Positions 34,622 through 43,656 are shown, counted from the stretch's first letter. The stretch is DNA of 64,000 nt from Streptomyces sp. MNU76 (GCF_020982545.1 NZ_JAJKLK010000029.1:209309-273308), one strand, 5' to 3'. A program made the numbers and translations. Notes: generated by a model from the sequence alone, not told the origin.

Positions 34622-35944
34622 TCACCAGCCCGTCAGCAGCAGGTGGTTGAGGAGCAGGCCCAGCGTCGCCTGCGCGGTCAGCCAGGCCCGGGGGCGGTCG
34701 AGGACGGCGCACGCGGCCGGCAGCCACAGCGCGAACGGCAGCCAGATCCGTTCCGTCTCCGCCTTGCTCATCCCGGACAGATCGGCGGCGAGCAGCATGA
34801 GCAGGGCCGCGCACAGCAGCAGTCCGAGGCGGCGCTCGACCCCGGGCGAAGCGTGCCACCGCGCGAGGAGCGCGCCCGTGCGCCGCAGGCCTGCCACCGT
34901 GGCCGGGCCGACGACGAGGACCGTGCAGGCGAGATTGGCCCACACCCAGTAGCCGTACGGACGGAAGCCGCCCGCACCCTGGTGGTAGCGCTCGACCAAC
35001 AGGTGGTACGCCTCCCACCAGTTGAAGCCCGCCATGGTGAACGCGAGCGGGACGACGGTGAGTCCGGCGAGCACGTACGGGAGGATCGGCAGCCGTCGGG
35101 AGCCGAGCAGCAGGACGGTGGCGGCCATCACGGCGAACAGGGTGAGGCCGTACGACAGATAGAGCGTGAGGCCGAGGAGGAGCCCGGCGGCGAAGGCGGT
35201 CGCCCGTGGCCGGTGCCCCGTCACCGCCAGGGCGAGGAAGGCCACGGCCCAGGCGGCGACCGCCGCGAAGTACCCGTCGGCCGAGGTGCCCGCCCAAACC
35301 GCCGCCGGGGCCAGGACGAGGAAGGGGGCCGCGCGGCGTGCCAGTGCCTCGCTCGCCAGCGCCCGTACGGTGACGAGGACCGCGATCGCGCCGGTCGCCC
35401 CGGCGGTGATGACGAGGACACCGGCCCAGCCTCCGCCGCCCAGGCCGATCCGGTCGAGGAGGACGAAGGTGAGGGTGGCCCCCGGAGGATGCCCGGCGAC
35501 ATGAGGGGGCCAGTGGTCGGCGGTGCCGAGCAGGATGTGGTCGGTGAAGCTCCGCAGGGCGGCGTGGATGTCGTCGAAGCGGTCGATGACCTGGAGGTAC
35601 TCGTACCTGGTCGTCAACCGGCGGGCGATGCCGCGGTGCCAGCCGTCGACGAGGGCGAGGGAGAACGTCCAGGCCGTGGCTGTGGCCCACACGGCCCACA
35701 GCAGGGGCCGCCAGGGCAGCCGGGCGGCCAGCGCCGGGCCGTACGCCACGACGATGACGGCGACGGTGATCGCGGCGGGCGTGCCGGGGCCGGTGTGGGG
35801 CAGCCAGTTGGCGTACAGGGGTGGCCATCCGACGTGCAGGACGTCCTCGGCACGTTTGATGGCTATGCCGACCACAGCGGCCGTCACGACGAGCAGGGCG
35901 GCGGCGACGACGGCGTAAAGGTCGCGGCGGTGATCACGGTTCAC
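34622..35944 (-). CDS. Multi-spanning membrane protein, GT-C glycosyltransferase-like
   Basis: A 440-residue protein with about 11 helices. The first extracytoplasmic loop contains a long soluble segment with VDGWHRGIARRLTTRYEY, DRFDDIHAALRSFTDHILLG and WPPHVAGHPPGATL, which recalls the acidic and aromatic first loop of PMT/ArnT-type GT-C enzymes that use polyprenyl-phosphate sugars. It ends near the convergent DUF6223 gene and its start is 115 bases from the divergent molybdoenzyme gene. Catalytic role is inferred; it could be only a transporter-like protein. Confidence 0.65.
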   Translation of the reverse strand: MNRDHRRDLYAVVAAALLVVTAAVVGIAIKRAEDVLHVGWPPLYANWLPHTGPGTPAAITVAVIVVAYGPALAARLPWRPLLWAVWATATAWTFSLALVDGWHRGIARRLTTRYEYLQVIDRFDDIHAALRSFTDHILLGTADHWPPHVAGHPPGATLTFVLLDRIGLGGGGWAGVLVITAGATGAIAVLVTVRALASEALARRAAPFLVLAPAAVWAGTSADGYFAAVAAWAVAFLALAVTGHRPRATAFAAGLLLGLTLYLSYGLTLFAVMAATVLLLGSRRLPILPYVLAGLTVVPLAFTMAGFNWWEAYHLLVERYHQGAGGFRPYGYWVWANLACTVLVVGPATVAGLRRTGALLARWHASPGVERRLGLLLCAALLMLLAADLSGMSKAETERIWLPFALWLPAACAVLDRPRAWLTAQATLGLLLNHLLLTGW

Positions 35945-36058
35945 GCCTCGAGACGTTAGGCCGGAGAAGTGCCGGTGCCCGCCCGACAGGCGCGGACGTC
36001 AGCGTTTCGTCATGAGTCGCGCGCCCACTCACCGGGGGTCCGGGCCTAGCGTCTGAGC

Positions 36059-37321
36059 ATGGAACGGTTGCCTTCCTCCCCCGCCTTCTGGCGCAGCCCG
36101 CTGCGCGGCCCCTGGTTCACCTCCGTCCTCGGTGTGGTCCTGCTCGCCGGGATCACCGTGCTGTTCGTGACCGGGCTGCTGTCGTACGCCGCCTACAACC
36201 CTGGTCTGTCGCCGGTGAACGACAAGACCCCGGACAAGGGCGTTCTCGGCTTCTATCTGTTCCCCTGGCCGACGGACCCGCACTGGCTGTACCGGCTCAC
36301 GCAAGGCGTCCACGTCACGCTCGGGATCGCCCTGGTCCCGATCCTGCTGGCCAAACTGTGGTCGGTGCTGCCGAGGCTGTTCCAGCTGCCTCCGGTGCGG
36401 TCCTGGGCCCATGCCCTGGAACGGATCTCGCTGCTGATGCTGGTCGGCGGCGTGCTGTTCGAGTTCGTGACCGGAGTGCTGAACGTCCAGCTCGACTACG
36501 TCTTCCCCGGTTCCTTCTATCCGCTGCACTTCTACGGAGCGTGGGTGTTCTTCGCGGCGTTCACGGTGCACGTGGTGCTGAGGGCGCCGACCGCCGTTCG
36601 CAACCTGCGCCGGATGCGGGCGGGCGAAGAGGAAGCCGTCCCGCCTCCGGTGTCGTCGGAGGAGCCGTCGCTGGTCTCCCCGAACCCGGCCGAGCCCACC
36701 GTGTCGCGGCGAGGTGCCCTCGGGCTGGTCGGCGGCGGCTCGCTGCTGCTCCTCGCCACGACCGTGGGACAGAACTTCGACGGGCCGCTGCGGCGTACGG
36801 CCGTCCTCGCCCCGCACGGTGGCGCCGAGCCGGGCAGCGGGCCGAACGGATTCCAGATCAACAAGACGGCCCTGTCGAGGGGGATCAGCGCGGCCGAGAC
36901 GAGCGAGGAGGCGTGGCGACTGGTCGTCACGGGGCCTTCAGGAACCGTCCGACTGAGCCGCGCCGAGTTGCTGGAGCTGCCCCAGCACAGTGCGGCGCTG
37001 CCGATCGCCTGTGTCGAGGGCTGGTCCACCTCCGACCAGTGGTGGCGGGGCGTACGACTGGACGACCTCGCCGCGCTCGTCGGATACGAGGCCGGGACGG
37101 CCCCCGATGTCCTGGTGGAGTCCCTCCAGCGGCGCGGTGCCTTCCGCCGGGCCGCTCTGCGGGCCAACCAGGTCCGCGACCCGCGCTCCCTGCTCGCCCT
37201 GGGTGTCAACGGTGAGCCGTTGTCCCCCGACCACGGCTATCCGGCGCGGATCATCGTGCCTGCCGCGCCCGGTGTGCTCAACACCAAGTGGGTGGCCCGG
37301 ATGACGTTCGGAGAACTGTGA
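36059..37321 (+). CDS. Cytochrome b561-like membrane / molybdopterin oxidoreductase fusion
   Basis: A 420-residue protein. Residues 15-190 hold four to five TM helices with paired histidines (QGVHVTLGI, HFYGAWVFFAAFTVHVVLR) fit to bind b-type heme. After a cytoplasmic linker and a further helix (GALGLVGGGSLLLLATTVG), residues 270-420 form a sulfite-oxidase-type Moco domain: the molybdenum-ligating cysteine is in PIACVEGWSTSDQWW, followed by VRLDDLAALVGY and NQVRDPRSLLALGVNGEPLS. This resembles a fused MsrQ-MsrP logic, moving electrons between the membrane and an extracytoplasmic Moco site. Substrate unknown. Confidence 0.85.
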   Translation: MERLPSSPAFWRSPLRGPWFTSVLGVVLLAGITVLFVTGLLSYAAYNPGLSPVNDKTPDKGVLGFYLFPWPTDPHWLYRLTQGVHVTLGIALVPILLAKLWSVLPRLFQLPPVRSWAHALERISLLMLVGGVLFEFVTGVLNVQLDYVFPGSFYPLHFYGAWVFFAAFTVHVVLRAPTAVRNLRRMRAGEEEAVPPPVSSEEPSLVSPNPAEPTVSRRGALGLVGGGSLLLLATTVGQNFDGPLRRTAVLAPHGGAEPGSGPNGFQINKTALSRGISAAETSEEAWRLVVTGPSGTVRLSRAELLELPQHSAALPIACVEGWSTSDQWWRGVRLDDLAALVGYEAGTAPDVLVESLQRRGAFRRAALRANQVRDPRSLLALGVNGEPLSPDHGYPARIIVPAAPGVLNTKWVARMTFGEL

Positions 37322-37851
37322 TGGGGAAGTACCGGAAGTACCATCTGCCGCTGGGCCTGGGGAAGTACCGTCTGCCGCTGGGCAGCCCTTTTCAACTGCT
37401 GCTTTTGGCTTGCTCGTTCACGCTCGCCGGGTACGCGGGGGTGCGACTGCTCGCGGACGACTGGTTCGGCGTCGCGCTGTGGTTCGTCGGGCTCGCGGTC
37501 GTCCACGACCTGGTCCTGGCGCCGCTGTACGCGGCGGCGGACCGTGCGCTCGTCCGCGCGACGGCCACGGCCGCTCACCGGGTGGGGACGCCGCCCGTGC
37601 CGTCGGGGAGGCAGGGGAGGGCCGCGTACGTGCGTGTGCCCGCGGCCCTCTCCGGTCTGCTTCTGCTGGTGTGGTTTCCGCTGATCAGCGGGCGGGTGAC
37701 GGAGCGTTACGCGTCCGCGACCGGGAGGCCGGCCGACGACTTCCTCGGCCGCTGGTTGCTGATCACAGCCCTGCTCTTCGGCAGTTCGGCGCTGCTGCTG
37801 GCACTGCGGGTGCGCAGGGCGACGAAGGAGCGACCGCCCGCCGTCCACTGA
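37321..37851 (+). CDS. Membrane protein coupled to the molybdoenzyme
   Basis: A 176-residue protein with four TM helices; its ATG shares one base with the stop of the oxidoreductase gene (TGATG), so the pair is coupled. The N-terminus contains a duplicated motif, GKYRKYHLPLGL followed by GKYRLPLGS, encoded by an imperfect direct repeat at 37324-37384. Its 3' end overlaps the convergent methyltransferase by 145 bases, the C-terminus of one of them being overextended. Possibly an anchor or assembly partner of the oxidoreductase. Confidence 0.75.
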   Translation: MGKYRKYHLPLGLGKYRLPLGSPFQLLLLACSFTLAGYAGVRLLADDWFGVALWFVGLAVVHDLVLAPLYAAADRALVRATATAAHRVGTPPVPSGRQGRAAYVRVPAALSGLLLLVWFPLISGRVTERYASATGRPADDFLGRWLLITALLFGSSALLLALRVRRATKERPPAVH

Positions 37852-38477
37852 TCACAGGCGCGCCAGCCGTGCGGGCGGGCGTACCGCAGCAGTGCGGGTG
37901 TGCCAAGGCGGGCCCAGGGGAACGCGGACTCGCCTTCCCCGCCCGTCTCGACCCCGCTCACGAGGCGGACCTCGGCACGCTCGTCCACGTCCATCGGCAC
38001 CGTCTCTGCGATCAACAGGCCTCCAGGGCACAGTAGTTCGGCCGTCCGGCGCAGGAGGGCGGACGGGTCGCCGCCGATGCCGAGGTTGCCGTCGAGGAGC
38101 AGGGTGGTGTCCCAGCGGCCCTCGCCGGGCAGCGGCTCGAACACCGAGCGGGTGAGGGCCTGGCCTCCGAGCCGCCGGGTGTGGGCGACGGCCGCCCCGC
38201 TGATGTCGATGCCGAGCACGGGCCGCCCCCGGGCGGCGAGTTCGGCGACCAGCCGCCCCGGGCCGCACCCCACGTCGAGGACGGCTCCCTCGCACCGTTT
38301 CAGGGCCTCGAGGTCCACCGCGTCGGCGCGGGCGCACCACCGCTCCACCTCCAGGGGCAGCAGCCAGCCGTCCCCCCGGCGCAGGAAGAGCGGTCCGCGA
38401 CCGGAGCGCAGGGCGTCGGCATAGGGATCCGAGGACCAGTCCGGCCGCCGCATGGTGTCCTGCCACGGCCCGCTCAT
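37707..38477 (-). CDS. Class I SAM-dependent methyltransferase
   Basis: A 256-residue frame with motif I AVLDVGCGPGRLVAELAARG followed by GIDISGAAVAHTRR; the central DTTLLLDGNLGIGGDPSALL is characteristic of a small family found next to DUF2064 and GT2 genes in Streptomyces. The last 48 residues after FVALRTR are Ser/Arg-rich and antisense to the membrane protein gene, so the true protein may end near 37855. It overlaps the DUF2064 gene by ATGA. Confidence 0.85.
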   Translation of the reverse strand: MSGPWQDTMRRPDWSSDPYADALRSGRGPLFLRRGDGWLLPLEVERWCARADAVDLEALKRCEGAVLDVGCGPGRLVAELAARGRPVLGIDISGAAVAHTRRLGGQALTRSVFEPLPGEGRWDTTLLLDGNLGIGGDPSALLRRTAELLCPGGLLIAETVPMDVDERAEVRLVSGVETGGEGESAFPWARLGTPALLRYARPHGWRACDQWTAGGRSFVALRTRSASSSAELPKSRAVISNQRPRKSSAGLPVADA

Positions 38478-39091
38478 CGGGCGCTGACCGCTCGCAGCCG
38501 GGACAGTTCCGCCGCGAACCGGCTGTGCGGCGCGAGCGCGGCGACGGCTTCGGCGTCGGCGGCCGTGTCGACGTCCCGCAGGACCGGAAGGTCGTGGACC
38601 CGTAGACCGGCGGAGACCATCCGGGCGCGCTGGACCGCGCCGGTGAGGGGCGTCGACATGGGCACCCCGCGCAGCAGAGCGGGATTCGGCTCGGCGAGCC
38701 CGAGCGCCCAGAAGCCGCCGTCCTCGGCCGGACCGAAGTACGCGTCGTGTCCGGCGAGTTCCACGGTCAGCAGGTCCGGCGTGACCTGCGGGGTGTCCAT
38801 GCCGATGAGCAGGGCGGGGCCGTCGCAGCCGGCGAACGCGGCGGCGAGCCTCTCGTCCAGCCCTCCGCCCTGCTGCGGTACGACGTCGAAGCCGGGCGGC
38901 AGCCAGGGGCCCGGCTCACCGGCCAGGACCAGGACTCGCCGCTCCGCGGGGGCCGCGGCCACGGCACGCAGGGTGTCCACGAGGGCGGCCTCGGCCAGCG
39001 CCGCCGCCTCGTCCGGGGTGAAGGGCGGGGTGAGCCGGGTCTTCACCCGGCCCGGCCTCGGTTCCTTGGCGATGACGAGGAGCGTGGTCAT
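38474..39091 (-). CDS. DUF2064 / TIGR04282-type nucleotidyl- or glycosyltransferase
   Basis: A 205-residue GT-A/nucleotidyltransferase-like fold. Diagnostic are the N-terminal LLVIAKEPRPGRVKTRLTPP, GPALLIGMDTPQVTPDLL with the metal-binding Asp, and DAYFGPAEDGGFWALGL. The family is annotated as an arsenosugar-biosynthesis glycosyltransferase in some cyanobacteria, but most members are uncharacterised. ATGA overlaps on both sides place it in the middle of a three-gene translationally coupled unit with the GT2 and methyltransferase genes. Confidence 0.9.
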   Translation of the reverse strand: MTTLLVIAKEPRPGRVKTRLTPPFTPDEAAALAEAALVDTLRAVAAAPAERRVLVLAGEPGPWLPPGFDVVPQQGGGLDERLAAAFAGCDGPALLIGMDTPQVTPDLLTVELAGHDAYFGPAEDGGFWALGLAEPNPALLRGVPMSTPLTGAVQRARMVSAGLRVHDLPVLRDVDTAADAEAVAALAPHSRFAAELSRLRAVSAR

Positions 39092-39798
39092 CGGCGGACC
39101 GCTCCCGCCTCGACCGACGCCGGTGCTTCGTTCAGGACGCGGTTCATGTCGCGTACCGCCTGCCAGGTGCCACGCCAGGTACCGGTCACCTTCGAAGCCC
39201 CCGAGCGCGGCAGGTACGGCACGTCGTGCTCCGTGACGCGCCAGCCCGCGTCTGCGGCGCGCACCACCATCTGCAGCGGATAGCCGCTGCGCCGGTCGGT
39301 CAGCCCGAGGGCGAGGAGCGGTTCGCGGCGGGCGGCGCGCAGCGGGCCCAGGTCGCGCAGAGGCAGTCCCGTACGGCGGCGCAGCATCCGGGCGAGCGCC
39401 AGATTGCCGGCCCGGGCGTGCGCTGGCCAGGCTCCCCGGCCCTGCGGCCGTCGTCTGCCGAGCACCAAGTCGGCCCGGCCGTACGCCACTTCGTCGACGA
39501 AGGGGACGAGGAGCGAAGGATCGAGGGAGGCGTCGCAGTCGCAGAAGCACACGATGTCGGCCGTGGCGGCGGTCAGCCCCGCGTGGCAGGCGGCACCGAA
39601 GCCGCGGCGCGCCTCGTGGATCACGCTCGCGCCCAACCCTCGCGCGATGTCCGCCGACCCGTCGGTCGAGCCGTTGTCCACGACCAGAGCGCGCCACCCG
39701 GCCGGGATCCGGGCCAGCACCCAGGGCAGGGCCTCCGCCTCGTCCAGGCAGGGCAGCACGACATCGACGCCCGAAGGCGGGGGAGAGGAGGTAGTCAC
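39088..39798 (-). CDS. Family 2 glycosyltransferase
   Basis: A 236-residue GT-A glycosyltransferase from GTG 39798. It has VDVVLPCLDEAEALPWVLAR, NGSTDGSADIARGLGASVI and the metal-binding DCDASLD in place of DxD. There is no C-terminal membrane domain, so it resembles short dolichyl-phosphate-sugar synthase relatives. It begins the coupled trio with DUF2064 and methyltransferase genes. Confidence 0.9.
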   Translation of the reverse strand: MTTSSPPPSGVDVVLPCLDEAEALPWVLARIPAGWRALVVDNGSTDGSADIARGLGASVIHEARRGFGAACHAGLTAATADIVCFCDCDASLDPSLLVPFVDEVAYGRADLVLGRRRPQGRGAWPAHARAGNLALARMLRRRTGLPLRDLGPLRAARREPLLALGLTDRRSGYPLQMVVRAADAGWRVTEHDVPYLPRSGASKVTGTWRGTWQAVRDMNRVLNEAPASVEAGAVRR

Positions 39799-39922
39799 AG
39801 CTTTCAGCCTACGAGAACAAAGTTCTCCTATCGGGCATGGCGTCCTTACGAAACGCGGACGTCGACAGCCCTTCGCACCGTCTGCACTCTCCACACCCCC
39901 GACGAGGTGCGAGGCTGGCCGC

Positions 39923-40684
39923 ATGGAACAGAAACCGAGCGGGCCGGCGGCCGCGCGCGTCCTGGTCGTGGACGACGACCCCACGGTCGCCGAGGTCGTC
40001 ACCGGGTACCTCGACCGCGCCGGACACACGGTGGACCGCGCCGAGGACGGTCCCGCCGCGCTGGCCGCCGCCGCGGCGCACTGGCCCGACCTGGTCGTGC
40101 TGGACCTGATGCTGCCCGGCATGGACGGCCTGGAGGTGTGCCGTCTGCTGCGGACCCGGGGCCCGGTACCGGTCATCATGCTCACCGCGCGCGGCGACGA
40201 GGACGACCGCATCCTGGGCCTGGAGGTCGGCGCCGACGACTACGTGACCAAACCGTTCAGCCCGCGCGAACTGGTCCTGCGCGTCGAGTCCGTACTGCGC
40301 CGCGCACGACCCGCCCCGGACACCCGCCTGCTGAGCTCGGCCGGCCTCTCCCTCGACCCGGTGGGCCGCCGCGCCACCCGCGACGGTGCCGAACTCGCCC
40401 TGACACTAAGGGAGTTCGACCTCCTCGCCTACTTCCTCCGCAACCCGGGCCGCGCCCACAGCCGGGAGGACCTGATGCGCGAGGTATGGGGCTGGGACTT
40501 CGGCGACCTGTCCACGGTCACCGTCCACGTCCGCCGACTGCGCGGCAAGATCGAGGACGATCCGGCACGGCCCCGGCTGATCCAGACGGTCTGGGGCGTC
40601 GGCTACCGCTTCGACCCCATGCGCACACCCGTCGTCGGCGACGGACCGCACGCCTCCTTCGAAAACCGGAAGGACTGGCGATGA
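39923..40684 (+). CDS. OmpR/PhoB-type response regulator
   Basis: A 253-residue regulator from ATG 39923: receiver with D17-D19 cluster, phosphoacceptor D61 (VVLDLMLPGMDG), switch Thr/Lys in IMLTARGDE and YVTKPFSPREL, and a C-terminal winged helix with REFDLLAYFLRNPGRAHSRE and TVHVRRLRGKIEDDP. It overlaps the histidine kinase by ATGA and is divergent from the GT2 operon by about 125 bases, which it probably controls. Confidence 0.95.
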   Translation: MEQKPSGPAAARVLVVDDDPTVAEVVTGYLDRAGHTVDRAEDGPAALAAAAAHWPDLVVLDLMLPGMDGLEVCRLLRTRGPVPVIMLTARGDEDDRILGLEVGADDYVTKPFSPRELVLRVESVLRRARPAPDTRLLSSAGLSLDPVGRRATRDGAELALTLREFDLLAYFLRNPGRAHSREDLMREVWGWDFGDLSTVTVHVRRLRGKIEDDPARPRLIQTVWGVGYRFDPMRTPVVGDGPHASFENRKDWR

Positions 40685-41793
40685 CCGCCAACGTGCTCAT
40701 CGCCCTGTACGCGTTCCTGGGTGCCTGCGCGGCCGGACTGCTGGGCGCGCTCGCGCTGTGGCCGCTGCGCCGCCGCTCGCTCACCGCGTCGCTCACCGTG
40801 GTTGCCGCCGTCGCGGTGGCCTCCATGCTCGCCGGCACCCTCGCCGTCGCCTGGGCCATGTTCCTCTCCCCGCACGACCTGAGCGTCGTCACCACCGTCG
40901 TCGCCATGGCCGCCGTCGTCTCACTGGCCACCGCGCTGCTCCTCGGCCGTTGGGTCGTCGCCCGCAGCCGCGCCCTCCAGATCGCCGCGCGGTCCTTCGG
41001 CGACGGCGGCGACTTCACGGCCCCCGAAGGCCCGGCCACGGCGGAACTCGCCGCACTCAGCACCGAGTTGGCCGCCACGAGCGCCAAGCTCGCCGCGTCC
41101 AGGGAACGCGAACGCGCCCTGGAGTCCTCCCGACGTGAACTCGTCGCCTGGATCTCCCACGACCTGCGCACCCCCCTGGCGGGACTGCGCGCGATGGCCG
41201 AGGCCCTGGAGGACGGGGTCGCAGCCGACCCCCACCGCTACCTGAAGCAGATCCGTACGGAGGTCGAAAGCCTGGACGCCATGGTCGGCGACCTCTTCGA
41301 ACTCTCCCGCATCCACGCGGGCAGCCTGACGCTCTCCCTCTCCCGCATGTCCCTGTACGACCTCGTCGGCGATGCCCTGGCGGGCGCCGACCCGCTCGCC
41401 CGCGAACACGGCGTCCGGCTCGTCGGCGCGCGCGTCGAACCCGTGCCGGTCGAGGTCGACGGCAGGGAGATGAGCCGCGTCCTCGCCAACCTGCTGGTCA
41501 ACGCCATCCGCCGGACCCCGGCCGACGGCACGGTCGCGGTGGCCGCCGAACGGTCCCCCGACGGCGTGGTGCTCTCCGTCTCCGACGGCTGCGGCGGCAT
41601 CGCCGAGGACGACCTGCCGCGCGTCTTCGACACCGGCTGGCGCGGCACCCACTCCCGCACACCCCAGGCCGGAGCGGGCCTGGGTCTGGCCATCGTCCGG
41701 GGGATCGTGGAGGCCCACCGAGGGCACGCCTCCGTACGCAACATCCCCGGCGGCTGCCGCTTCGAGGTGGTGCTGCCCGCGGCCGCTTCCTGA
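40681..41793 (+). CDS. HisKA-type sensor histidine kinase
   Basis: A 370-residue kinase. Two or three N-terminal TM segments (residues 5-105), a short HAMP-like/coiled-coil stretch ELAALSTELAATSAKLAASR, the H-box with His160 in VAWISHDLRTPLAGLRAM, N-box LANLLVNAIRRTP and G-boxes SDGCGGIAEDDLPRVFDTG and GAGLGLAIVRGIV. Little extracellular sequence, so it likely senses a membrane signal. Partner of the OmpR-type regulator. Confidence 0.95.
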   Translation: MTANVLIALYAFLGACAAGLLGALALWPLRRRSLTASLTVVAAVAVASMLAGTLAVAWAMFLSPHDLSVVTTVVAMAAVVSLATALLLGRWVVARSRALQIAARSFGDGGDFTAPEGPATAELAALSTELAATSAKLAASRERERALESSRRELVAWISHDLRTPLAGLRAMAEALEDGVAADPHRYLKQIRTEVESLDAMVGDLFELSRIHAGSLTLSLSRMSLYDLVGDALAGADPLAREHGVRLVGARVEPVPVEVDGREMSRVLANLLVNAIRRTPADGTVAVAAERSPDGVVLSVSDGCGGIAEDDLPRVFDTGWRGTHSRTPQAGAGLGLAIVRGIVEAHRGHASVRNIPGGCRFEVVLPAAAS

Positions 41794-41823
41794 ACACGGA
41801 CAGCACCACCGGTCCAGAAGGGG

Positions 41824-42825
41824 CTACGAACCCCGCATCCCGGCCCGCGCGAACTCCCGCATCCCCTCCGCGAACCCGACCCCCGGCTTCCATCCCAGCT
41901 CGGCCCGCAGCCGTCGTGAGTCGGCGGTGATGTGCCGCACGTCCCCCAGCCGATACTCGCCGGTGACCACCGGCTCAGGCCCGCCGTACGCGGCGGCCAG
42001 CGCCCGCGCCATCTCCCCGACGGTGTGCGGCTCGCCGCTCCCGGTGTTGTACGCGACCAGCGAGCCCTCGGCCGTATCAGCCTCCAGCGCCGCCACATTG
42101 GCCGCCGCCACATCCCGGACATGGACGAAGTCCCGCCGCTGACAGCCGTCCTCGAACACCCGGGGAGCCTCGCCGCGCGCGAGCGCGGACCGGAAGAACG
42201 AGGCGACCCCCGCATAGGGAGTGTCGCGCGGCATCCGGGGCCCGTAGACGTTGTGGTACCGCAGCGACACGGCAGCCCCGCCTGTCGTCCGGGCCCAGGC
42301 CGTCGCCAGATGCTCCTGGGCCAGCTTCGTCGTCGCGTACACGTTGCGCGGGTCGACCGGCGCGTTCTCCCCGACCAGGCCCGGCGACAACTCGGCCCCG
42401 CACTCCGGGCACAGAGGCTCGAAACGTCCGGCCGCGAGATCGGCCCGGATCCTCGGACCCGGCCGCACCACCCCGTGCCGCTCGCATTCGTACCGTCCCT
42501 CCCCGTACACCACCATCGACCCCGCCAGCACGAGCCGCCGTACACCCGCGTCCGCCATGGCGGCGAGGAGGACGGCCGTCCCCAGGTCGTTGCGGGAGAC
42601 GTACTCCGGGGCATCGGCGAACCCGGTGCCGAGACCGACCATCGCCGCCTGATGACACACCGCGTCCACACCGTTCAGCGCGCGGGCCACGGCCTTCCCG
42701 TCCCGGACGTCCGCGCCCGCGTCCACCGCCGTGTCGAACACGACGGGTTCGTGCCCGTGTTCTGCCAGCGCGTCGACGACATGGGACCCGATGAATCCGG
42801 CACCGCCGGTGACCAGTACTCGCAT
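41824..42825 (-). CDS. NAD-dependent epimerase/dehydratase (extended SDR)
   Basis: A 333-residue extended SDR from ATG 42825 (an upstream in-frame codon at 42849 adds eight residues). Cofactor loop VTGGAGFIGSHVVDAL, catalytic YATTK with the upstream Ser in LAGSMVVYGEG, and VFEDGCQRRDFVHVRDVA typical of UDP-glucose/dTDP-sugar epimerases. An unusual insertion at about 115-145 has CERHG and CPECGAEL, a possible Zn-binding pair. Probably makes a nucleotide sugar for the glycosyltransferases to the left. Confidence 0.9.
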   Translation of the reverse strand: MRVLVTGGAGFIGSHVVDALAEHGHEPVVFDTAVDAGADVRDGKAVARALNGVDAVCHQAAMVGLGTGFADAPEYVSRNDLGTAVLLAAMADAGVRRLVLAGSMVVYGEGRYECERHGVVRPGPRIRADLAAGRFEPLCPECGAELSPGLVGENAPVDPRNVYATTKLAQEHLATAWARTTGGAAVSLRYHNVYGPRMPRDTPYAGVASFFRSALARGEAPRVFEDGCQRRDFVHVRDVAAANVAALEADTAEGSLVAYNTGSGEPHTVGEMARALAAAYGGPEPVVTGEYRLGDVRHITADSRRLRAELGWKPGVGFAEGMREFARAGMRGS

Positions 42826-42996
42826 GCCGCCCACGCTAGAAGCGATCACCCGCCGAGCCCCAGGGCCACGCCCGGCACGTCACGCTTCTGTAAGGTGACG
42901 ACAAGCCGACAGGATGCCGACCAGGCAGACGTAAGGATTTCGTCATCGGCGGAGCCGGGGCAGGAGGACCGCGCACGGCGTTGGATGGGGAACGTG

Positions 42997-43635
42997 ATGA
43001 CACGAACGACACGAACGACACGGACAACACATCAGACAGGAAGCGGGATCGGCATGAGGCGGCGCAGGCCGAGAAGGCGACTGATCGCCGGGCTGGCGGC
43101 GGTGACGGTCATGTGCGTGGGCGTGGCCGCCGGGTTGTACTGGTTCCAGCCGTGGAAGCTCTGGCAGGACCAGACGGTGACGGAGTCCCTGCCGGGCCCG
43201 GTCGTGGAAGCCTCCTCGACCCCCGGGACGAAGCCGGACACGAACGCGGGAGCGTCGTCCTCCCCCTCCGCGCCGAGCGGACCTGTGACGGTGGCGAGCG
43301 GCGGGCTGATCAGCCACGAACACCCGACCACGGGCACCGTGAAGCTCGTACGGCTGGCCGACGGCACCCACGTGATCCGGCTGGAGCAGCTCGACACCAG
43401 CAACGGCCCCGACCTGCGCGTGTGGCTGACCGACGCCCCGGTCAAGGAGGGCCGGGCCGGCTGGCACGTCTTCGACGACGGCGCGTACGTCAGCCTCGGC
43501 AAGCTCAAGGGCAACAAGGGAAGCCAGAACTACCCCCTGCCCGACGATGTCGACCCCTCGCGGTACACCAGCGTCACCGTCTGGTGCGACCGTTTCGACG
43601 TCTCCTTCGGCGCCGCAGCCCTCACAGCCACGTGA
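42997..43635 (+). CDS. Membrane-anchored DM13-domain protein
   Basis: A 212-residue protein with one N-terminal TM helix (LIAGLAAVTVMCVGVAAGLY), a Pro/Ser/Thr stalk and an extracellular DM13 domain (GTVKLVRLADGTHVIRLEQL, TSNGPDLRVWLTDAP, the conserved cysteine in VTVWCDRFDVSFGAA). DM13 domains are thought to take part in electron transfer or redox reactions, which fits the nearby molybdoenzyme. The first ten residues are a TRT/T repeat from a tandem ACGACACGA unit; a start at ATG 43054 would omit it. Confidence 0.85.
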   Translation: MTRTTRTTRTTHQTGSGIGMRRRRPRRRLIAGLAAVTVMCVGVAAGLYWFQPWKLWQDQTVTESLPGPVVEASSTPGTKPDTNAGASSSPSAPSGPVTVASGGLISHEHPTTGTVKLVRLADGTHVIRLEQLDTSNGPDLRVWLTDAPVKEGRAGWHVFDDGAYVSLGKLKGNKGSQNYPLPDDVDPSRYTSVTVWCDRFDVSFGAAALTAT

Positions 43636-43656
43636 CCCGGTCTTCCGGGCGCCGAC

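Noticed and set aside
39226..41793. 855-codon + strand frame that includes the histidine kinase
   Set aside because: The kinase proper starts at ATG 40681 with ATGA overlap; the upstream 485 codons are shadow of GT2 and of the response regulator in another frame.
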